A DNA stretch of 64,000 nt from Deinococcus aquaticus (GTDB taxonomy: Bacteria > Deinococcota > Deinococci > Deinococcales > Deinococcaceae). Shown here piece after piece: positions 45,428-57,411 of the stretch; position 1 is the stretch's first letter; every line of letters starts with the position of its first letter. A program made the translations under genes and the position numbers. Location: the NCBI RefSeq assembly GCF_028622095.1, contig NZ_CP115165.1, positions 2,787,501 through 2,851,500 on the forward strand, written 5' to 3'. The notes under the pieces are model-generated. The model searched no databases. It was not told the origin of the DNA and was given only the letters and a program-made list of their open reading frames with translations.

Positions 45428-45529
45428 ATGACCGCGCCCCACTTCTGCCCGGAGTTCCTGTCCGGCGCCCCTTTCCTGTCCGGCACGCCCGCCGCGCGCC
45501 CCACCCGGCCCCGCCTGGAGTGCCGTTGA
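45428..45529 (+). CDS. Possible 33-aa leaderless upstream ORF
   Basis: ATG 45428 starts MTAPHFCPEFLSGAP and ends at TGA 45527-45529, which overlaps a TTG start (45526) of the next gene as TTGA. The -10 box is at the ideal distance for leaderless translation. The 33 codons contain two Cys and many Pro. No homology claimed. Confidence 0.4.
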   Translation: MTAPHFCPEFLSGAPFLSGTPAARPTRPRLECR

Positions 45530-45798
45530 ACGCCCGGCGACTGCGGGTCGTTCTGGGCTGGGTGCTGTCGCTGGCGCTGTTCGGCGTGACGCTGGTGCTG
45601 GCGCTGCTGTCCCTGGGGACGTTCGCCTCGCTGGCGGGCACCGGGCCGCTGTGGCTGCGCTCTATCGGCAGCCTGGAAAGTACCCTGAGCGGCGCGCTGA
45701 ATGTCACGGGGCTGGGCAGCATTCAGCAGGCCATGACGCTGATGCTGCTCACCAGTGTCTGCGCGGGGCTGGCCGCCTACCTCAAGCCCCGCGCCTGA
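45526..45798 (+). CDS. Small membrane protein, hypothetical
   Basis: 90 aa with two helices (VVLGWVLSLALFGVTLVLALLSL split by a loop, and QQAMTLMLLTSVCAGLAAYL). Start TTG 45526 is chosen because GGAG (45517-45520) is well spaced and the codon overlaps the stop of the 33-codon ORF; GTG 45520 is two codons earlier. It lies 142 bases before mreB on the same strand; a role in the envelope is only a guess. Confidence 0.55.
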   Translation: MNARRLRVVLGWVLSLALFGVTLVLALLSLGTFASLAGTGPLWLRSIGSLESTLSGALNVTGLGSIQQAMTLMLLTSVCAGLAAYLKPRA

Positions 45799-45908
45799 CC
45801 GGTCCCCTCACCCGCAGGCAGCCGGGCGCGGCGGGGCGCGTGGGTGCCCGTGCGAGGCGGCGCGGGCAGGGGATGAGAAACGCTTTAAGCGCGCCTCATG
45901 CACCGTGC

Positions 45909-45914
45909 TACGAT
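45909..45914 (+). promoter_or_regulatory. -10 box TACGAT for mreB
   Basis: TACGAT gives a leader of about 20 bases holding GGAGG (45930-45934) before GTG 45941. TTTAAG at 45884-45889 could be the -35 (19-base spacer). Confidence 0.5.
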
Positions 45915-45940
45915 TGGGACGTTTTGACCGGAGGGCGAGT

Positions 45941-46981
45941 GTGAGGCTGTCAGAAGACATTGGAATTGACCTTGGAACGGCAACGTTCCTTATTTACAGC
46001 AAGAGCCGCGGCCTGGTACTCCAGGAACCCAGCGTGATCGCCATGGCCCGCGACAGCAAGAAAGTCAAAGCTGTCGGCGAGGAAGCTTACCGCATGATCG
46101 GGCGCACCCCCGGCGGGATCGTCGCCGTGCGTCCCATCAAGGACGGCGTGATCGCCGACGAGGGCCTGACCGAGAAGATGATCACCATGTTCCTGCAGAA
46201 GGTGCAGGGCAGCGCGGGTCGCCTGTTCGGCTTCAAACCGCAGCTGATGGTCGGCGTGCCCAGCAACGTCAGCGACGTGGAAAAACGCGCCGTGCTGCGC
46301 GCCGCACTGAACAGCAACGCCAAGCGCGCCTTCCTGATCGAGGAGCCGCTGGCCGCCGCGATCGGCGCAGGCCTGCGAATTGCCGAGCCGATCGGTTCGA
46401 TGGTCGTGGATATCGGCGGGGGCAGCACGGACGTGGCCGTGATCTCGCTGGGCGGCATTGTCGTCAGCGAGAGCATGCGCGTGGCGGGCAACGAGTTCGA
46501 CGAGAGCATCATCCGCTACGTGCGCCGCAAGCACAACGTGCTGATCGGTGAACGCACTGCCGAGGAGATCAAGGTGAAGGTCGGGGCGGCCATGCTGCTC
46601 GACGACGCCGAGAACCTGACCGCCGAGGTGCGCGGCCGTGACCTCGTGAACGGCCTGCCCAAGACCATCAGCCTGGACAGCACGGACGTGGTCGAGGCCC
46701 TGAGCGAGCCCGTCACGAAGATCGTGGACGGCGTCAAGCGCGTGCTGGAAATCACCCCCCCGGAACTGGTGAGTGACATCATCGACCGTGGCATCGTGAT
46801 GACCGGCGGCGGCAGCCTGCTGCGCAACTTCGACGAACTGCTGCGCCAGACGACCGGCATTCCGGTCGCGGTGGCCGAGAACGCCGTCGAGGCCGTCGCG
46901 GTCGGCACCGGCATGGCACTGGAAATGATTCCGGTGCTGGGCGACTCGCTGGTGTCCAGCGACAACTACCTGCGCCGCTGA
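45941..46981 (+). CDS. mreB: Rod-shape-determining actin homologue MreB
   Basis: 346 aa. Actin-fold phosphate loops IGIDLGTATFLIY and VDIGGGSTDVAVISLGG, plus the adenosine motif IVMTGGGSLLRNFD. It polymerises on the membrane and directs lateral wall synthesis with MreC, MreD and PBP2, which lie 28 kb away. GTG 45941 has a GGAGG site 6 bases upstream. Many deinococci are cocci, so an intact MreB together with MreCD-PBP2 suggests a rod-shaped or recently rod-shaped species. Confidence 0.95.
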   Translation: MRLSEDIGIDLGTATFLIYSKSRGLVLQEPSVIAMARDSKKVKAVGEEAYRMIGRTPGGIVAVRPIKDGVIADEGLTEKMITMFLQKVQGSAGRLFGFKPQLMVGVPSNVSDVEKRAVLRAALNSNAKRAFLIEEPLAAAIGAGLRIAEPIGSMVVDIGGGSTDVAVISLGGIVVSESMRVAGNEFDESIIRYVRRKHNVLIGERTAEEIKVKVGAAMLLDDAENLTAEVRGRDLVNGLPKTISLDSTDVVEALSEPVTKIVDGVKRVLEITPPELVSDIIDRGIVMTGGGSLLRNFDELLRQTTGIPVAVAENAVEAVAVGTGMALEMIPVLGDSLVSSDNYLRR

Positions 46982-47028
46982 CGCACCCCGGGACGCACCC
47001 GGAGCGCCCTCGCTTTCCGGTGAATGAT

Positions 47029-47062
47029 GGGAGACGGCCCGTAAAGCCTCTCCCGTTTTTTT
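47029..47062 (+). terminator. Rho-independent terminator after mreB
   Basis: GGGAGA...TCTCCC stem (with inner GGC/GCC) followed by G and seven T. Confidence 0.8.
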
Positions 47063-47114
47063 CTTGTCTTTCGCCCCTCCCGGCCCCGCCGGAGCCCGCC
47101 CCAGGAGAGCCCTC

Positions 47115-47543
<429 letters not shown>

Positions 47544-47625
47544 CCGGGACACCGGTTGAAAGGGAAGCCCCCTCTTTCAAGCCGGGCCCAGTGACCCCCC
47601 TGGCTGCGCCGCACGGGGGCCGGGC

Positions 47626-48767
<1,142 letters not shown>

Positions 48768-48771
<4 letters not shown>

Positions 48772-49919
48772 ACGCACCCCCACCGCCCCCCATCGGGCCG
48801 ACCGGGCCGGAACTGCGGACACTGATCATGTCCACCGGGTTCGGGCGCGGGCATCATCAGGCGAACCGCGCGCTGGACACGGCGCTGCGGACGCGCGGCG
48901 TGAACCTGCACGCCCGGCACACGGATTTCCTGACGTACCTGAACCCGGTCGAGCGGACCGTCACGGCCGGCACGTACGACCTGTGGCTGCGGTACGCGCC
49001 GGGCATCTACCGCGCGTTCTACAACTGGACGGACCGCGAGAGCGAACCGCGCGCCGTGGTGGACACCTTTCATCACATGGGGCTGCGCGGCACAGTCCGC
49101 GACGTGCGCGAGGTGCGGCCCGAGGTGGTCGTCAGTTCCTACCCGATTCCAGTGGCGGCGGCCGCAGCGGCCCGCACGCGCCTGCGGCTGAACTTCCTGA
49201 ACGCGCTGATCGTCACGGACTACCGCGTGCATCACCACTGGGCGCGGCCCGAGGCGGACCTGCTGATGGTGGCGACCCCCGAGGCGGCCGCGCAGATGGA
49301 CGACTGGAAGATCCCGCCGGACCGGGTGGTCGTGACCGGCATTCCCATCGCGCCGGTGTTCCGTGATCTGATCGGCGCGGACCGCGCGGCGCTGCGAGAA
49401 CGCCACGGACTGCGCCCCGACCAGCCGGTGATCCTGATCTCGGGCGGCGGGACCGGCACGTTCCGGGCGCTGCGCGGCGTGCTGAACGAACTGTCGAACC
49501 TGGGGCGGCCCGTGCAGGTGCTCGTGCTGGCCGGCGCGGACGGGCAGGGCGTGCAGCAGGTGGGCGGCGCGACCGTTCACCGGCTGGGCTTCACGACCGA
49601 CTTTCCCGAACTGCTGGCCGCCTCGGATCTGGTGGTCGGCAAGGCGGGCGGCCTGACGGTGGCCGAGGCGACCACGCTGGGCGTGCCGATGGTCATTCAC
49701 GAACCCATTCCGGGACAGGAGGAGCACAACGCCGAGCTGCTGGAGCGCCACGGAGCGGCCGTCTGGGCGAGGCAGCTGAGTGAGCTGCGGCCCGCCGTGC
49801 TGCGCGCCCTGGACCGCGACACGCACGCGCAGATGAGCGCCGCCGCCAGCCGACTGGGCATCCCGGACGCCGCCGACCGCGTGGCGCAGGCGGTGCTGGG
49901 CCGCCTGGGACGCGCATGA
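48768..49919 (+). CDS. MGDG-synthase-type glycosyltransferase (GT28)
   Basis: 383 aa. N-terminal MGDG_synth-like domain (IMSTGFGRGHHQANRAL) and C-terminal GT28 domain with VILISGGGTGTFRAL, GFTTDFPELLAASDLVVGKAGGLTVAEA and PIPGQEEHNAELL. The family adds a sugar from a UDP or ADP donor to diacylglycerol to make glycolipids. Start TTG 48768 overlaps the permease stop and has GAGG 5 bases upstream; ATG at the IMSTG stretch is an alternative. Confidence 0.88.
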
Positions 49920-51160
49920 AGTCCATCAGCCTGATCCACCGCGCGGCGTCGCTGGGCATCGCGGCAGGCCTGCTGATCGTCGGCGGGCCGTTCCTGCTGT
50001 GGCAGCGCGCGAACCTGGGCCTGCTGCGCGCCGGGCCGCAGACGCGCCGGGTGGTGGCCCTGACCTTCGACGACGGCCCGGACCCCCGCAGCACCCCGGC
50101 GGTACTGGACGCCCTGCACGCGGCGGGCGCGCACGCCACGTTCTTCGTGCTGGCCGCGCCCGCCGGGGCGCACCCGGACCTGATCGCCCGGATGCTACGC
50201 GAGGGGCACGAGGTGCAGGCGCACGCCGTGAAACACCGCCACGCGTGGCTGCGACCCCCCTGGGGCGCGTGGCGCGATCCGGGCGACGCGGCGGCCCGCA
50301 TCAGCGCGGTCATCCGGCAGGTGGGCAGCGATCAGGCCATAACGCTGCACCGCCCGCCGCACGGCGCGTACAGCCTGTTCACGCGGCTGGGACAGCGCGC
50401 CGCCGGCCTGACCGGAGCGCACTGGAGTCTGGAAGTTCAGGACTGGCGGGCCGGGCAGACCCCGGATGGCCTGCGCGCCCACCTGCGCCGCGCCCTGCAA
50501 CCGGGGGCCGTGATCGTGCTGCACGACGCGGGGCCCGGCGCGCGGGTGACCGTCCCGGCCCTGCCCGGCGTCCTGGCCGACCTGAAGGAACGCGGGTACG
50601 CCGTGACCAGCCTCGCGCGGCTGGAGGGACTGCGGCCGGTTCGCCGGGCCGACCTGCCCGCCCGCGCCATGGGCACCCTGGACCGTCTGCTGGACCGCCT
50701 CACGCGTACCGAACCCGCCGGGGACCTGAAGGACTCGATCCTGCGGGTCTCCCCCACCCGTTTTCCGGGCCCGGACCTGACGCTGCGCGGCGGCCTGACC
50801 CTGCGCGCAGGCGTCCCGGCCGCCGAGTACCATGCGAACAACGCTCTGATGTCGCAGCTCGGGCCGATCCGCACGGTGCGCGTGGCCCGGCAGGACTTCC
50901 GGCGGGTCGCGGCCGACCTTCAGCGCCGCCCGGAACTGCGTGAGGCGCAGGCCGTGTACTGCCAGTCGGCGGTCACGCCCATCCTGGAACGCCTGGGCTT
51001 CGAGACGCACGACCTGCCGCCCGCCACGGGGCGCCGCCTGCGCGTCTGGGCGAACGTGCTGCGCCGCGCGTACGGAGCGGGCGCAACCACGCAGGCCCCG
51101 AAACTCAGTGTCCTGAGCCGCGAGGACTTCCTGCGGCTGTACGGCGAGGTCCCGCAATAA
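49916..51160 (+). CDS. Membrane-anchored polysaccharide deacetylase with YkoP-like C-terminal domain
   Basis: 414 aa. One N-terminal helix (SLGIAAGLLIVGGPFLLW), then a NodB domain (~45-235): ALTFDDGPDPRSTP with the metal and catalytic Asp, HAVKHRHAWLRPP and HRPPHGAYS, LHDAGPGARVTV. The remaining ~180 residues resemble the C-terminal domain seen in YkoP-like proteins. It overlaps the glycosyltransferase by ATGA, so a glycolipid or envelope glycan is the likely target, not necessarily peptidoglycan. Confidence 0.85.
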   Translation: MKSISLIHRAASLGIAAGLLIVGGPFLLWQRANLGLLRAGPQTRRVVALTFDDGPDPRSTPAVLDALHAAGAHATFFVLAAPAGAHPDLIARMLREGHEVQAHAVKHRHAWLRPPWGAWRDPGDAAARISAVIRQVGSDQAITLHRPPHGAYSLFTRLGQRAAGLTGAHWSLEVQDWRAGQTPDGLRAHLRRALQPGAVIVLHDAGPGARVTVPALPGVLADLKERGYAVTSLARLEGLRPVRRADLPARAMGTLDRLLDRLTRTEPAGDLKDSILRVSPTRFPGPDLTLRGGLTLRAGVPAAEYHANNALMSQLGPIRTVRVARQDFRRVAADLQRRPELREAQAVYCQSAVTPILERLGFETHDLPPATGRRLRVWANVLRRAYGAGATTQAPKLSVLSREDFLRLYGEVPQ

Positions 51161-51186
51161 GAGTGCCGCAGTAGGCACAGGCGCGC

Positions 51187-51192
51187 TACGCT
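51187..51192 (+). promoter_or_regulatory. -10 box TACGCT, leaderless promoter
   Basis: TACGCT ends 7 bases before GTG 51200. Confidence 0.55.
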
Positions 51193-51199
51193 GGGCGGC

Positions 51200-51940
51200 G
51201 TGAATTACGACGAGTTCGCCGACCTGTACGACCACCAGTACGACGTGTACCGCGACGACCTGCACTTTTACGGCGGCGTGGGTGAACGCGCGGGCGGCCC
51301 GGTCCTGGAGGTCGGAGCGGGCACCGGGCGCGTCACGTCGTTCCTGGCTCGGCGCGGCGTGAACGTCACGGGCCTGGAACCCAGCGCCCGCATGATCGAA
51401 CGCGCCCAGGAACGCGCCGCAAAGGACGGCCTGAACATGCGCTTCGTGCAGGGCGACGTGCGCATCTTCCGCCTGGATGAGCGCTTCGAGACGGTCATCG
51501 CGCCGTTCAACGCGCTGATGCACCTGTACACCCCGAACGAGCAGTTGCAGGGCCTGGAGAACATTCACGCGCACCTGAAGACCGGCGCGGCCTTCGTGTT
51601 CGACCTGTACGTGCCGCGCTTCGGAAAGGCGAACACCGTGCGGCACGAGGGCGAAACCTTCCACGCGCCGGACGGCAGCCGCACCGACGTGTTCCTGGTG
51701 CAGCGGCACGACCGGCCCCGCCAGCACATCACCACCGAGTACCACGTGGACACCACGCAGGCAGACGGCACCCTGAAACGCCGCCATTACACCCTGACGC
51801 AGCGGTATTACACCCGCTATGAGGTCGAGTGGCTGCTGCGCTTCGCAGGCTTTGAGAGCCCCCGCGTGACCGGTTCGTTCCAGGGAGGCCCGCTGGAAGC
51901 CAGCAGCGACGTGATGGTGTTCAGCACCCGCGCCCTGTAA
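51200..51940 (+). CDS. Class I SAM-dependent methyltransferase
   Basis: 246 aa. Motif I is VLEVGAGTGRVTSFLA, motif II region MRFVQGDVRIFRL, and motif III VIAPFNALMHLY. The substrate is not evident; the order matches small-molecule methyltransferases with a beta-rich C-terminal part. Start GTG 51200 (VNYDEFADLYD), 7 bases after TACGCT. Confidence 0.88.
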   Translation: MNYDEFADLYDHQYDVYRDDLHFYGGVGERAGGPVLEVGAGTGRVTSFLARRGVNVTGLEPSARMIERAQERAAKDGLNMRFVQGDVRIFRLDERFETVIAPFNALMHLYTPNEQLQGLENIHAHLKTGAAFVFDLYVPRFGKANTVRHEGETFHAPDGSRTDVFLVQRHDRPRQHITTEYHVDTTQADGTLKRRHYTLTQRYYTRYEVEWLLRFAGFESPRVTGSFQGGPLEASSDVMVFSTRAL

Positions 51941-51978
51941 CGGCCCCCGTTTCTGGTCGGCCCCGGTCTGAACCGTGT

Positions 51979-52611
51979 CTACCCGCCGGTCGCCTCGTTC
52001 TGCGCCAGGAACAGGCGGCCCACGCCCTGGATGAAGGCGTCGCGCCGCGCGAGTTCTTCCGGGGTGTAGCGTTGCTGGAGCAGGCGGTCCTTGAAGGTGG
52101 CAACGCTCTGGCCCACGGGCACGGGCCAGGTTTCGATGGGCGTGCAGGCGATGGTCTGATCCTGGCCCCACACCCAGTGCTCGTTGACGGGCAGTCCGGC
52201 CTCACGGGCCGCCAGGGGCCAGGTGGCGTCCACGGTCATGTCGCCCTGCGGGGCGTGCACGATCAGGTAATTGTGCACGTCGACGACCGCCTGCCCGCCG
52301 GTCAGGGCCAGCAGTTCGGCGGGCGCGTGGGCAGGCGGCCGGATTTCCTGCGTGCAGGCCATGACCGTGCTGCGCAGGCCTGCCTCGGCCAGCAGCGCGG
52401 CCAGCAGTTCGTGCTTGGTCGAGCAGGTGCCGCGCCACCCGCTGATGATGTCCTGCGGGTCGTGCGAGGCGGCGCGGGCGTACGGCATGTCGCGCACCAG
52501 CGCGAAGACGGCGGGAACGTCCGGAAGATCGTCGTGGTCGTCACGCAGGCTGCGGCTGACCGCCTCGCTGTGCAGGGCGCGGGTCAGGGGGGCGTCGGCA
52601 GAAGAGGTCAT
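51979..52611 (-). CDS. Transglutaminase-like domain protein
   Basis: 210 aa. A compact transglutaminase-like fold with Cys in WRGTCSTKHELLAAL, His in DVHNYLIVH and Asp in TVDATWPL. It differs from the one at 8993-9904: no N-terminal beta domain. Substrate unknown. ATG 52611 lies 6 bases after TACCCT (52618-52623). Confidence 0.8.
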   Translation of the reverse strand: MTSSADAPLTRALHSEAVSRSLRDDHDDLPDVPAVFALVRDMPYARAASHDPQDIISGWRGTCSTKHELLAALLAEAGLRSTVMACTQEIRPPAHAPAELLALTGGQAVVDVHNYLIVHAPQGDMTVDATWPLAAREAGLPVNEHWVWGQDQTIACTPIETWPVPVGQSVATFKDRLLQQRYTPEELARRDAFIQGVGRLFLAQNEATGG

Positions 52612-52617
52612 GCGGTC

Positions 52618-52623
52618 AGGGTA
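52618..52623 (-). promoter_or_regulatory. -10 box TACCCT, leaderless promoter
   Basis: TACCCT on the minus strand ends 6 bases before ATG 52611. Confidence 0.55.
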
Positions 52624-52681
52624 CAGCGGCGCGGCCCGCCGTCCGGTCAGGAACGTGCGGGCCGCGCGGATGGGGCCGGTA

Positions 52682-53863
<1,182 letters not shown>

Positions 53864-53939
53864 GGGAGTACCTCCAGGGCGCGGCGGGCGGCCCTTGTGG
53901 ATCGAGTCGGGGTGGGGCTGGGGCGCGTAGAAACTGGTC

Positions 53940-54800
53940 TTACCGTATCACGCCGAGTTTCACAGCCATGTCACGCAGGTCATGCAGGGCGACGTCCTCG
54001 GCGCGCACGTCGGGGCGGATGTTCAGGGCCGCCAGGGTCGCGTCGATGGCCTCGCCGTCATGGCCGATCATGCGCAGGTTGTTGCGCAGGGTCTTGCGGC
54101 GGTGGTGCAGGGCCGCCTCAATGAATTTCAGGAATTCGGGTTCCGGCGCCGGGCGGTCGCGGTCGAAGTCCAGGCGGATGACGCTGCTGGTCACGTCCGG
54201 CGCGGGCAGGAACGCGCCCTTGGGCACGTCGCGGACGTGGCGGACGCTGCCGTACAGGGCGGCGATGGCGCTCAGGAAGCCGTAATTGTCGGTGCCGGGT
54301 TTCGCGGCGAGGCGCTGCCCGACTTCCTTCTGGACCAGCACGGTGGCGGACACGATGCCCGGCGCGCGCATGAAGCGGGAGAGCAGCAGGCCCGTGATGT
54401 AGTACGGCAGGTTGGCGATCACGCGGGTTCCGGCCGGGAGGGTCGAGTAGTCGAAGTCCAGGGCGTCGCCCCAGATGATCTGCACGTCGGTGTCGCCCAG
54501 CGTTTCGGCCAGGACGGCGCGCAGGCGTTCGTCCTTTTCCAGGGTGGTGACCTGCGCGCCGCGCGAGTGGATCTCGCGGGTCAGGACGCCCAGGCCGGGG
54601 CCGATCTCCAGGACGGGCACGCCGGGCGCGGCCCCCCCGGCCTCGGCGATGGCGCGCAGGATGTTCCCGTCGATCAGGAAGTTCTGCCCGAGGCTCTTGG
54701 TGGGTTTCAGGCCGTGGCGGGTCAGGAGTTCGCGCACGCGGGCCGGTGAGTACAGCGGGGCGGTCGCTCCGCTACTGGTGGGTGGGATCGGGTCTTTCAA
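53940..54800 (-). CDS. rsmA: 16S rRNA adenine dimethyltransferase RsmA/KsgA
   Basis: 286 aa from TTG 54800. It dimethylates A1518/A1519 of 16S rRNA. LGQNFLIDGNILRAI, LEIGPGLGVLTREI and NLPYYITGLLL (catalytic NLPY) are clear. Start is uncertain: TTG 54800 has GGAG 9-10 bases upstream, but a TATACT box 6 bases before TTG 54899 predicts an in-frame leaderless start that adds 33 residues (KSPRCADEAARPDTRG...), low in conservation signals. Confidence 0.92.
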   Translation of the reverse strand: MKDPIPPTSSGATAPLYSPARVRELLTRHGLKPTKSLGQNFLIDGNILRAIAEAGGAAPGVPVLEIGPGLGVLTREIHSRGAQVTTLEKDERLRAVLAETLGDTDVQIIWGDALDFDYSTLPAGTRVIANLPYYITGLLLSRFMRAPGIVSATVLVQKEVGQRLAAKPGTDNYGFLSAIAALYGSVRHVRDVPKGAFLPAPDVTSSVIRLDFDRDRPAPEPEFLKFIEAALHHRRKTLRNNLRMIGHDGEAIDATLAALNIRPDVRAEDVALHDLRDMAVKLGVIR

Positions 54801-54905
54801 GGGGTTCAGCTCCGGTGGGGCCGCCCGCACAGGGCAGGGGCAGAGTGTCCCGCGTGTGTCTGGGCGGGCGGCTTCATCCGCGCAGCGCGGGGATTTCAAC
54901 GCGTC

Positions 54906-54913
54906 AGTATACT
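54906..54913. promoter_or_regulatory. Palindromic -10 element AGTATACT shared by divergent promoters
   Basis: TATACT can be read on both strands: plus 54908-54913, then 6 bases to GTG 54920; minus 54911-54906, then 6 bases to TTG 54899, in frame with rsmA. The two promoters cannot be opened in both directions at once. Confidence 0.55.
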
Positions 54914-54919
54914 CGGCAG

Positions 54920-55021
54920 GTGAGTGTTCCGTTCCGGCCGAGTGTCCTGTTTCACCTGAGTGTCCGCGTGCGCCCCGCCCGGGTCCGCCCCGTTCCCGGT
55001 CTGTGCTGGGGGACGAGGTGA
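54920..55021 (+). CDS. Possible 33-aa leaderless upstream ORF
   Basis: GTG 54920 starts VSVPFRPSVLFHLS and stops at TGA 55019-55021, overlapping the GTG (55018) of the TPR gene as GTGA. The -10 box is exactly 6 bases upstream. It has the same length (33 codons) and arrangement as the ORF at 45428-45529. Arg- and Pro-rich; no homology claimed. Confidence 0.4.
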   Translation: MSVPFRPSVLFHLSVRVRPARVRPVPGLCWGTR

Positions 55022-55887
55022 GTGCCGCCCGCCGCCCGGACGCCGGGCAGGCCACGCCGGAGGAACTGAACAAGGCCTCCTCGCAGGCGGCACCGTCTGA
55101 GCCGGTCCTGTCCCTGCCGGACCTGATCGGGCAGAGCGAGTGGCGGCTGGCGCTGGCGACCGCGCGGGTGCAGGGCGCGCCACTGGACCTGGAACAGGCG
55201 CTGGACGCTGTGCTGACCGCGCAGAGTGCCGTGCGGGCGCGGCGGTACCCGGCGGCGCGGCAGGCGGCGGCCGAACTGACGCCGCTGCTGCCGGCCCTGC
55301 CGGAGCCGGAGGGGAGCGCGCTGCGGGCGCAGGTGGACCCGGAGGCGCTGACCGGGGCGCTGCGGGCACTGGACGCCGGGCAGAAGGTCACGGACCCGGC
55401 CGAACTGGCGACGCTGCTGGCCGGGGCGCTGGCGCAGCCGCTCACGCGGGCCGAGGCGCTGAACATGCAGGGCATCCTGCACGCCGTGAGCGGCGAGGCG
55501 GAGCAGGCCCGCGCGCTGCTGGACGCGGCCATGCAGGCCGATCCCGGGCACTACCGCGCCCTGACGAACCTGGGCAACCTGGAGATGGAAGCCGGGCAGT
55601 TCGCGGAGGCCGAGGCGGTGTACCGGCGGGTGCTGGCCCTGAACCCGGAGTACGACGGCGGGCACCATAACCTGGGCGTGGCGCTGCGCCGCCAGGGCCG
55701 CGTGGGCGAGGGCGTGAAGTCTATCCGGCGGGGGCAGCAGCTGAGCATGAAACGCTCGAAGGACGACACGAACGCCGAGATGAAGGAGCAGTTCGCGCAG
55801 AATCCGTTCATGAGGAACCTGCGCTGGGTGCTGATCGCCGTGGTCGTGCTGATCGTGTTCCTAGCGGTGCGGGGCGTGGGCGGCTGA
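55018..55887 (+). CDS. TPR-repeat protein with C-terminal membrane anchor
   Basis: 289 aa. At least two clear TPR units at ~140-225 (ALNMQGILHAVSGEAEQARAL and YRALTNLGNLEMEAGQFAEA, then GGHHNLGVALRRQGRVGEG). A single helix ends the protein (WVLIAVVVLIVFLAV), so it is tail-anchored with TPRs in the cytoplasm, a form used as a membrane docking platform. Start GTG 55018 overlaps the 33-codon ORF. Two bases separate it from the nnr gene. Confidence 0.8.
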   Translation: MSAARRPDAGQATPEELNKASSQAAPSEPVLSLPDLIGQSEWRLALATARVQGAPLDLEQALDAVLTAQSAVRARRYPAARQAAAELTPLLPALPEPEGSALRAQVDPEALTGALRALDAGQKVTDPAELATLLAGALAQPLTRAEALNMQGILHAVSGEAEQARALLDAAMQADPGHYRALTNLGNLEMEAGQFAEAEAVYRRVLALNPEYDGGHHNLGVALRRQGRVGEGVKSIRRGQQLSMKRSKDDTNAEMKEQFAQNPFMRNLRWVLIAVVVLIVFLAVRGVGG

Positions 55888-55889
55888 CG

Positions 55890-57392
55890 GTGCCGTGGGT
55901 CCTGAACGGCGAGGGCGCGCGGGCGGTGGACGCGCGACTGGACGGGGCCGGGCTGCTGGACCTCGCCATGGAGGAGGCCGGGCGGGCCGTGGCGGACGCC
56001 GCGCAAGACCTCGCGCCGCAGGGGCCGGCGTTGCTGCTGGCGGGCGGCGGCGCGAACGGCGGGGACGCGTTCGTGGCGGCCCGGCACCTGCTGACGCTGG
56101 GGCGTGAGGTGCTGGTGCTGGCCCTGCCGTCCCGGCACCCGCTGACGCGCCTGAACCGGCGGCGCTGGCGGGCGGTGGGCGGCGTGACGCGGCCCCTGAG
56201 TGCCAGCGCCGTGTCTCACCGGGCGCCGGGGGCGGGCGTGATCGTGGACGGCCTGCTGGGCACCGGGTTCGGGCCGCCGCTACGGCCCGCGCTGGCCGGG
56301 GTGATCGGGGCGCTGGGTGCGGCGCGCTCGCACGGCACGCCGGTCGTGGCCATCGACCTGCCCAGCGGTCTGGAGGAAACTTCGGCGCTGGTTCCGGACG
56401 GCCCGGATGGCCTGCCGGGCACAGCCGGGGCGGACCTGACCGTGACGTTCATGGGCCTGAAGGCCGCGTTGCTGTTCGGCGCGGCAGCGGCGCAGGCGGG
56501 GCGGGTGCAGCTGATCCCACTGCGGGTGCCCGGCGACTGGGTGCAGGCGCAGGCCGTCGCGGAGCAGCCGACCGACGCGCACGTGGCGGCCCTGCTGCCC
56601 GTGCGCCGCGCGGACGCGCACAAGGGCACGGCGGGCCGCGTGTGGATCGTGGGCGGTCACCCCGGCACGGTGGGCGCGGCGGGCATGGCAGGCGTGGGGG
56701 CGCTGCGGGCCGGGGCGGGTCTGGTCACGCTGCACTCGGCGGCGGACGTGCCGCTGCTGATGCCGGAACTGATGATTCACCGGCACGCGGACCTGCGCGC
56801 GGCGCTGCTGGGCACGCCAGAGTCAGGGCGGCCGGACGCGCTGGCGGTCGGCATGGGCCTGGGTCCGGACGCCGCCGCGCTGGCCCGCGAGCTGCTGCGC
56901 TGGCAGCGGCCCACCGTGCTGGACGCCGACGCCCTGCAGATCGAACTGGCCGGGCACGGGCACGCGGCCTGCATCTGGACCCCGCACCCCGGCGAGGCCG
57001 CGAGGCTACTGGGCACCAGCACGCAGGACGTGACCCGCGATCCCCTGAGCGCCGCCCGCGCCCTGCAACAGCGGCTGAGCGGCGTGGTCGTCCTGAAGGG
57101 CGGCCCCAGCGTCGTGGCGTACCCCGGGGGTCTGAGCGTGTCGCGCGGCGGGCATCCAGGCATGGCCAGCGGCGGCATGGGCGACACCCTGTCCGGCATC
57201 CTGGCCGCGCTGCTGGGCCAGGGCCTGAGTGCGCGGGACGCCGCCGTGACCGGGGTGCGCCTGCACGCCCGCGCCGGGGAACGCGCCGCGCAGGTGCACG
57301 GCTACGGCCTGAGCGCCTCGGACGTGGCGCAGGAACTCGGCGGGGCGTGGCAGGACCTGAGCGCCGCCCTGCCCGCACACCGGCCCGGCTGA
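55890..57392 (+). CDS. nnrDE: Bifunctional NAD(P)HX epimerase / dehydratase
   Basis: 500 aa. N-terminal YjeF_N epimerase domain (~1-215) with LLAGGGANGGDAFVAARHLL and VVAIDLPSGL; C-terminal ADP-dependent dehydratase domain (~225-500) with GRVWIVGGHPGTVGA, WTPHPGEAARLLG and SGGMGDTLSGILAALLGQG. It repairs hydrated NADH/NADPH. GTG start 55890, two bases after the TPR stop, so probably co-transcribed. Confidence 0.93.
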   Translation: MPWVLNGEGARAVDARLDGAGLLDLAMEEAGRAVADAAQDLAPQGPALLLAGGGANGGDAFVAARHLLTLGREVLVLALPSRHPLTRLNRRRWRAVGGVTRPLSASAVSHRAPGAGVIVDGLLGTGFGPPLRPALAGVIGALGAARSHGTPVVAIDLPSGLEETSALVPDGPDGLPGTAGADLTVTFMGLKAALLFGAAAAQAGRVQLIPLRVPGDWVQAQAVAEQPTDAHVAALLPVRRADAHKGTAGRVWIVGGHPGTVGAAGMAGVGALRAGAGLVTLHSAADVPLLMPELMIHRHADLRAALLGTPESGRPDALAVGMGLGPDAAALARELLRWQRPTVLDADALQIELAGHGHAACIWTPHPGEAARLLGTSTQDVTRDPLSAARALQQRLSGVVVLKGGPSVVAYPGGLSVSRGGHPGMASGGMGDTLSGILAALLGQGLSARDAAVTGVRLHARAGERAAQVHGYGLSASDVAQELGGAWQDLSAALPAHRPG

Positions 57393-57411
57393 TCCGGCGC
57401 GTCCCGTCTGA

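Noticed and set aside
45924..45944. Six-codon TTG ORF ending as GTGA on mreB
   Set aside because: mreB has its own strong GGAGG site at proper spacing; the tiny frame is expected by chance.
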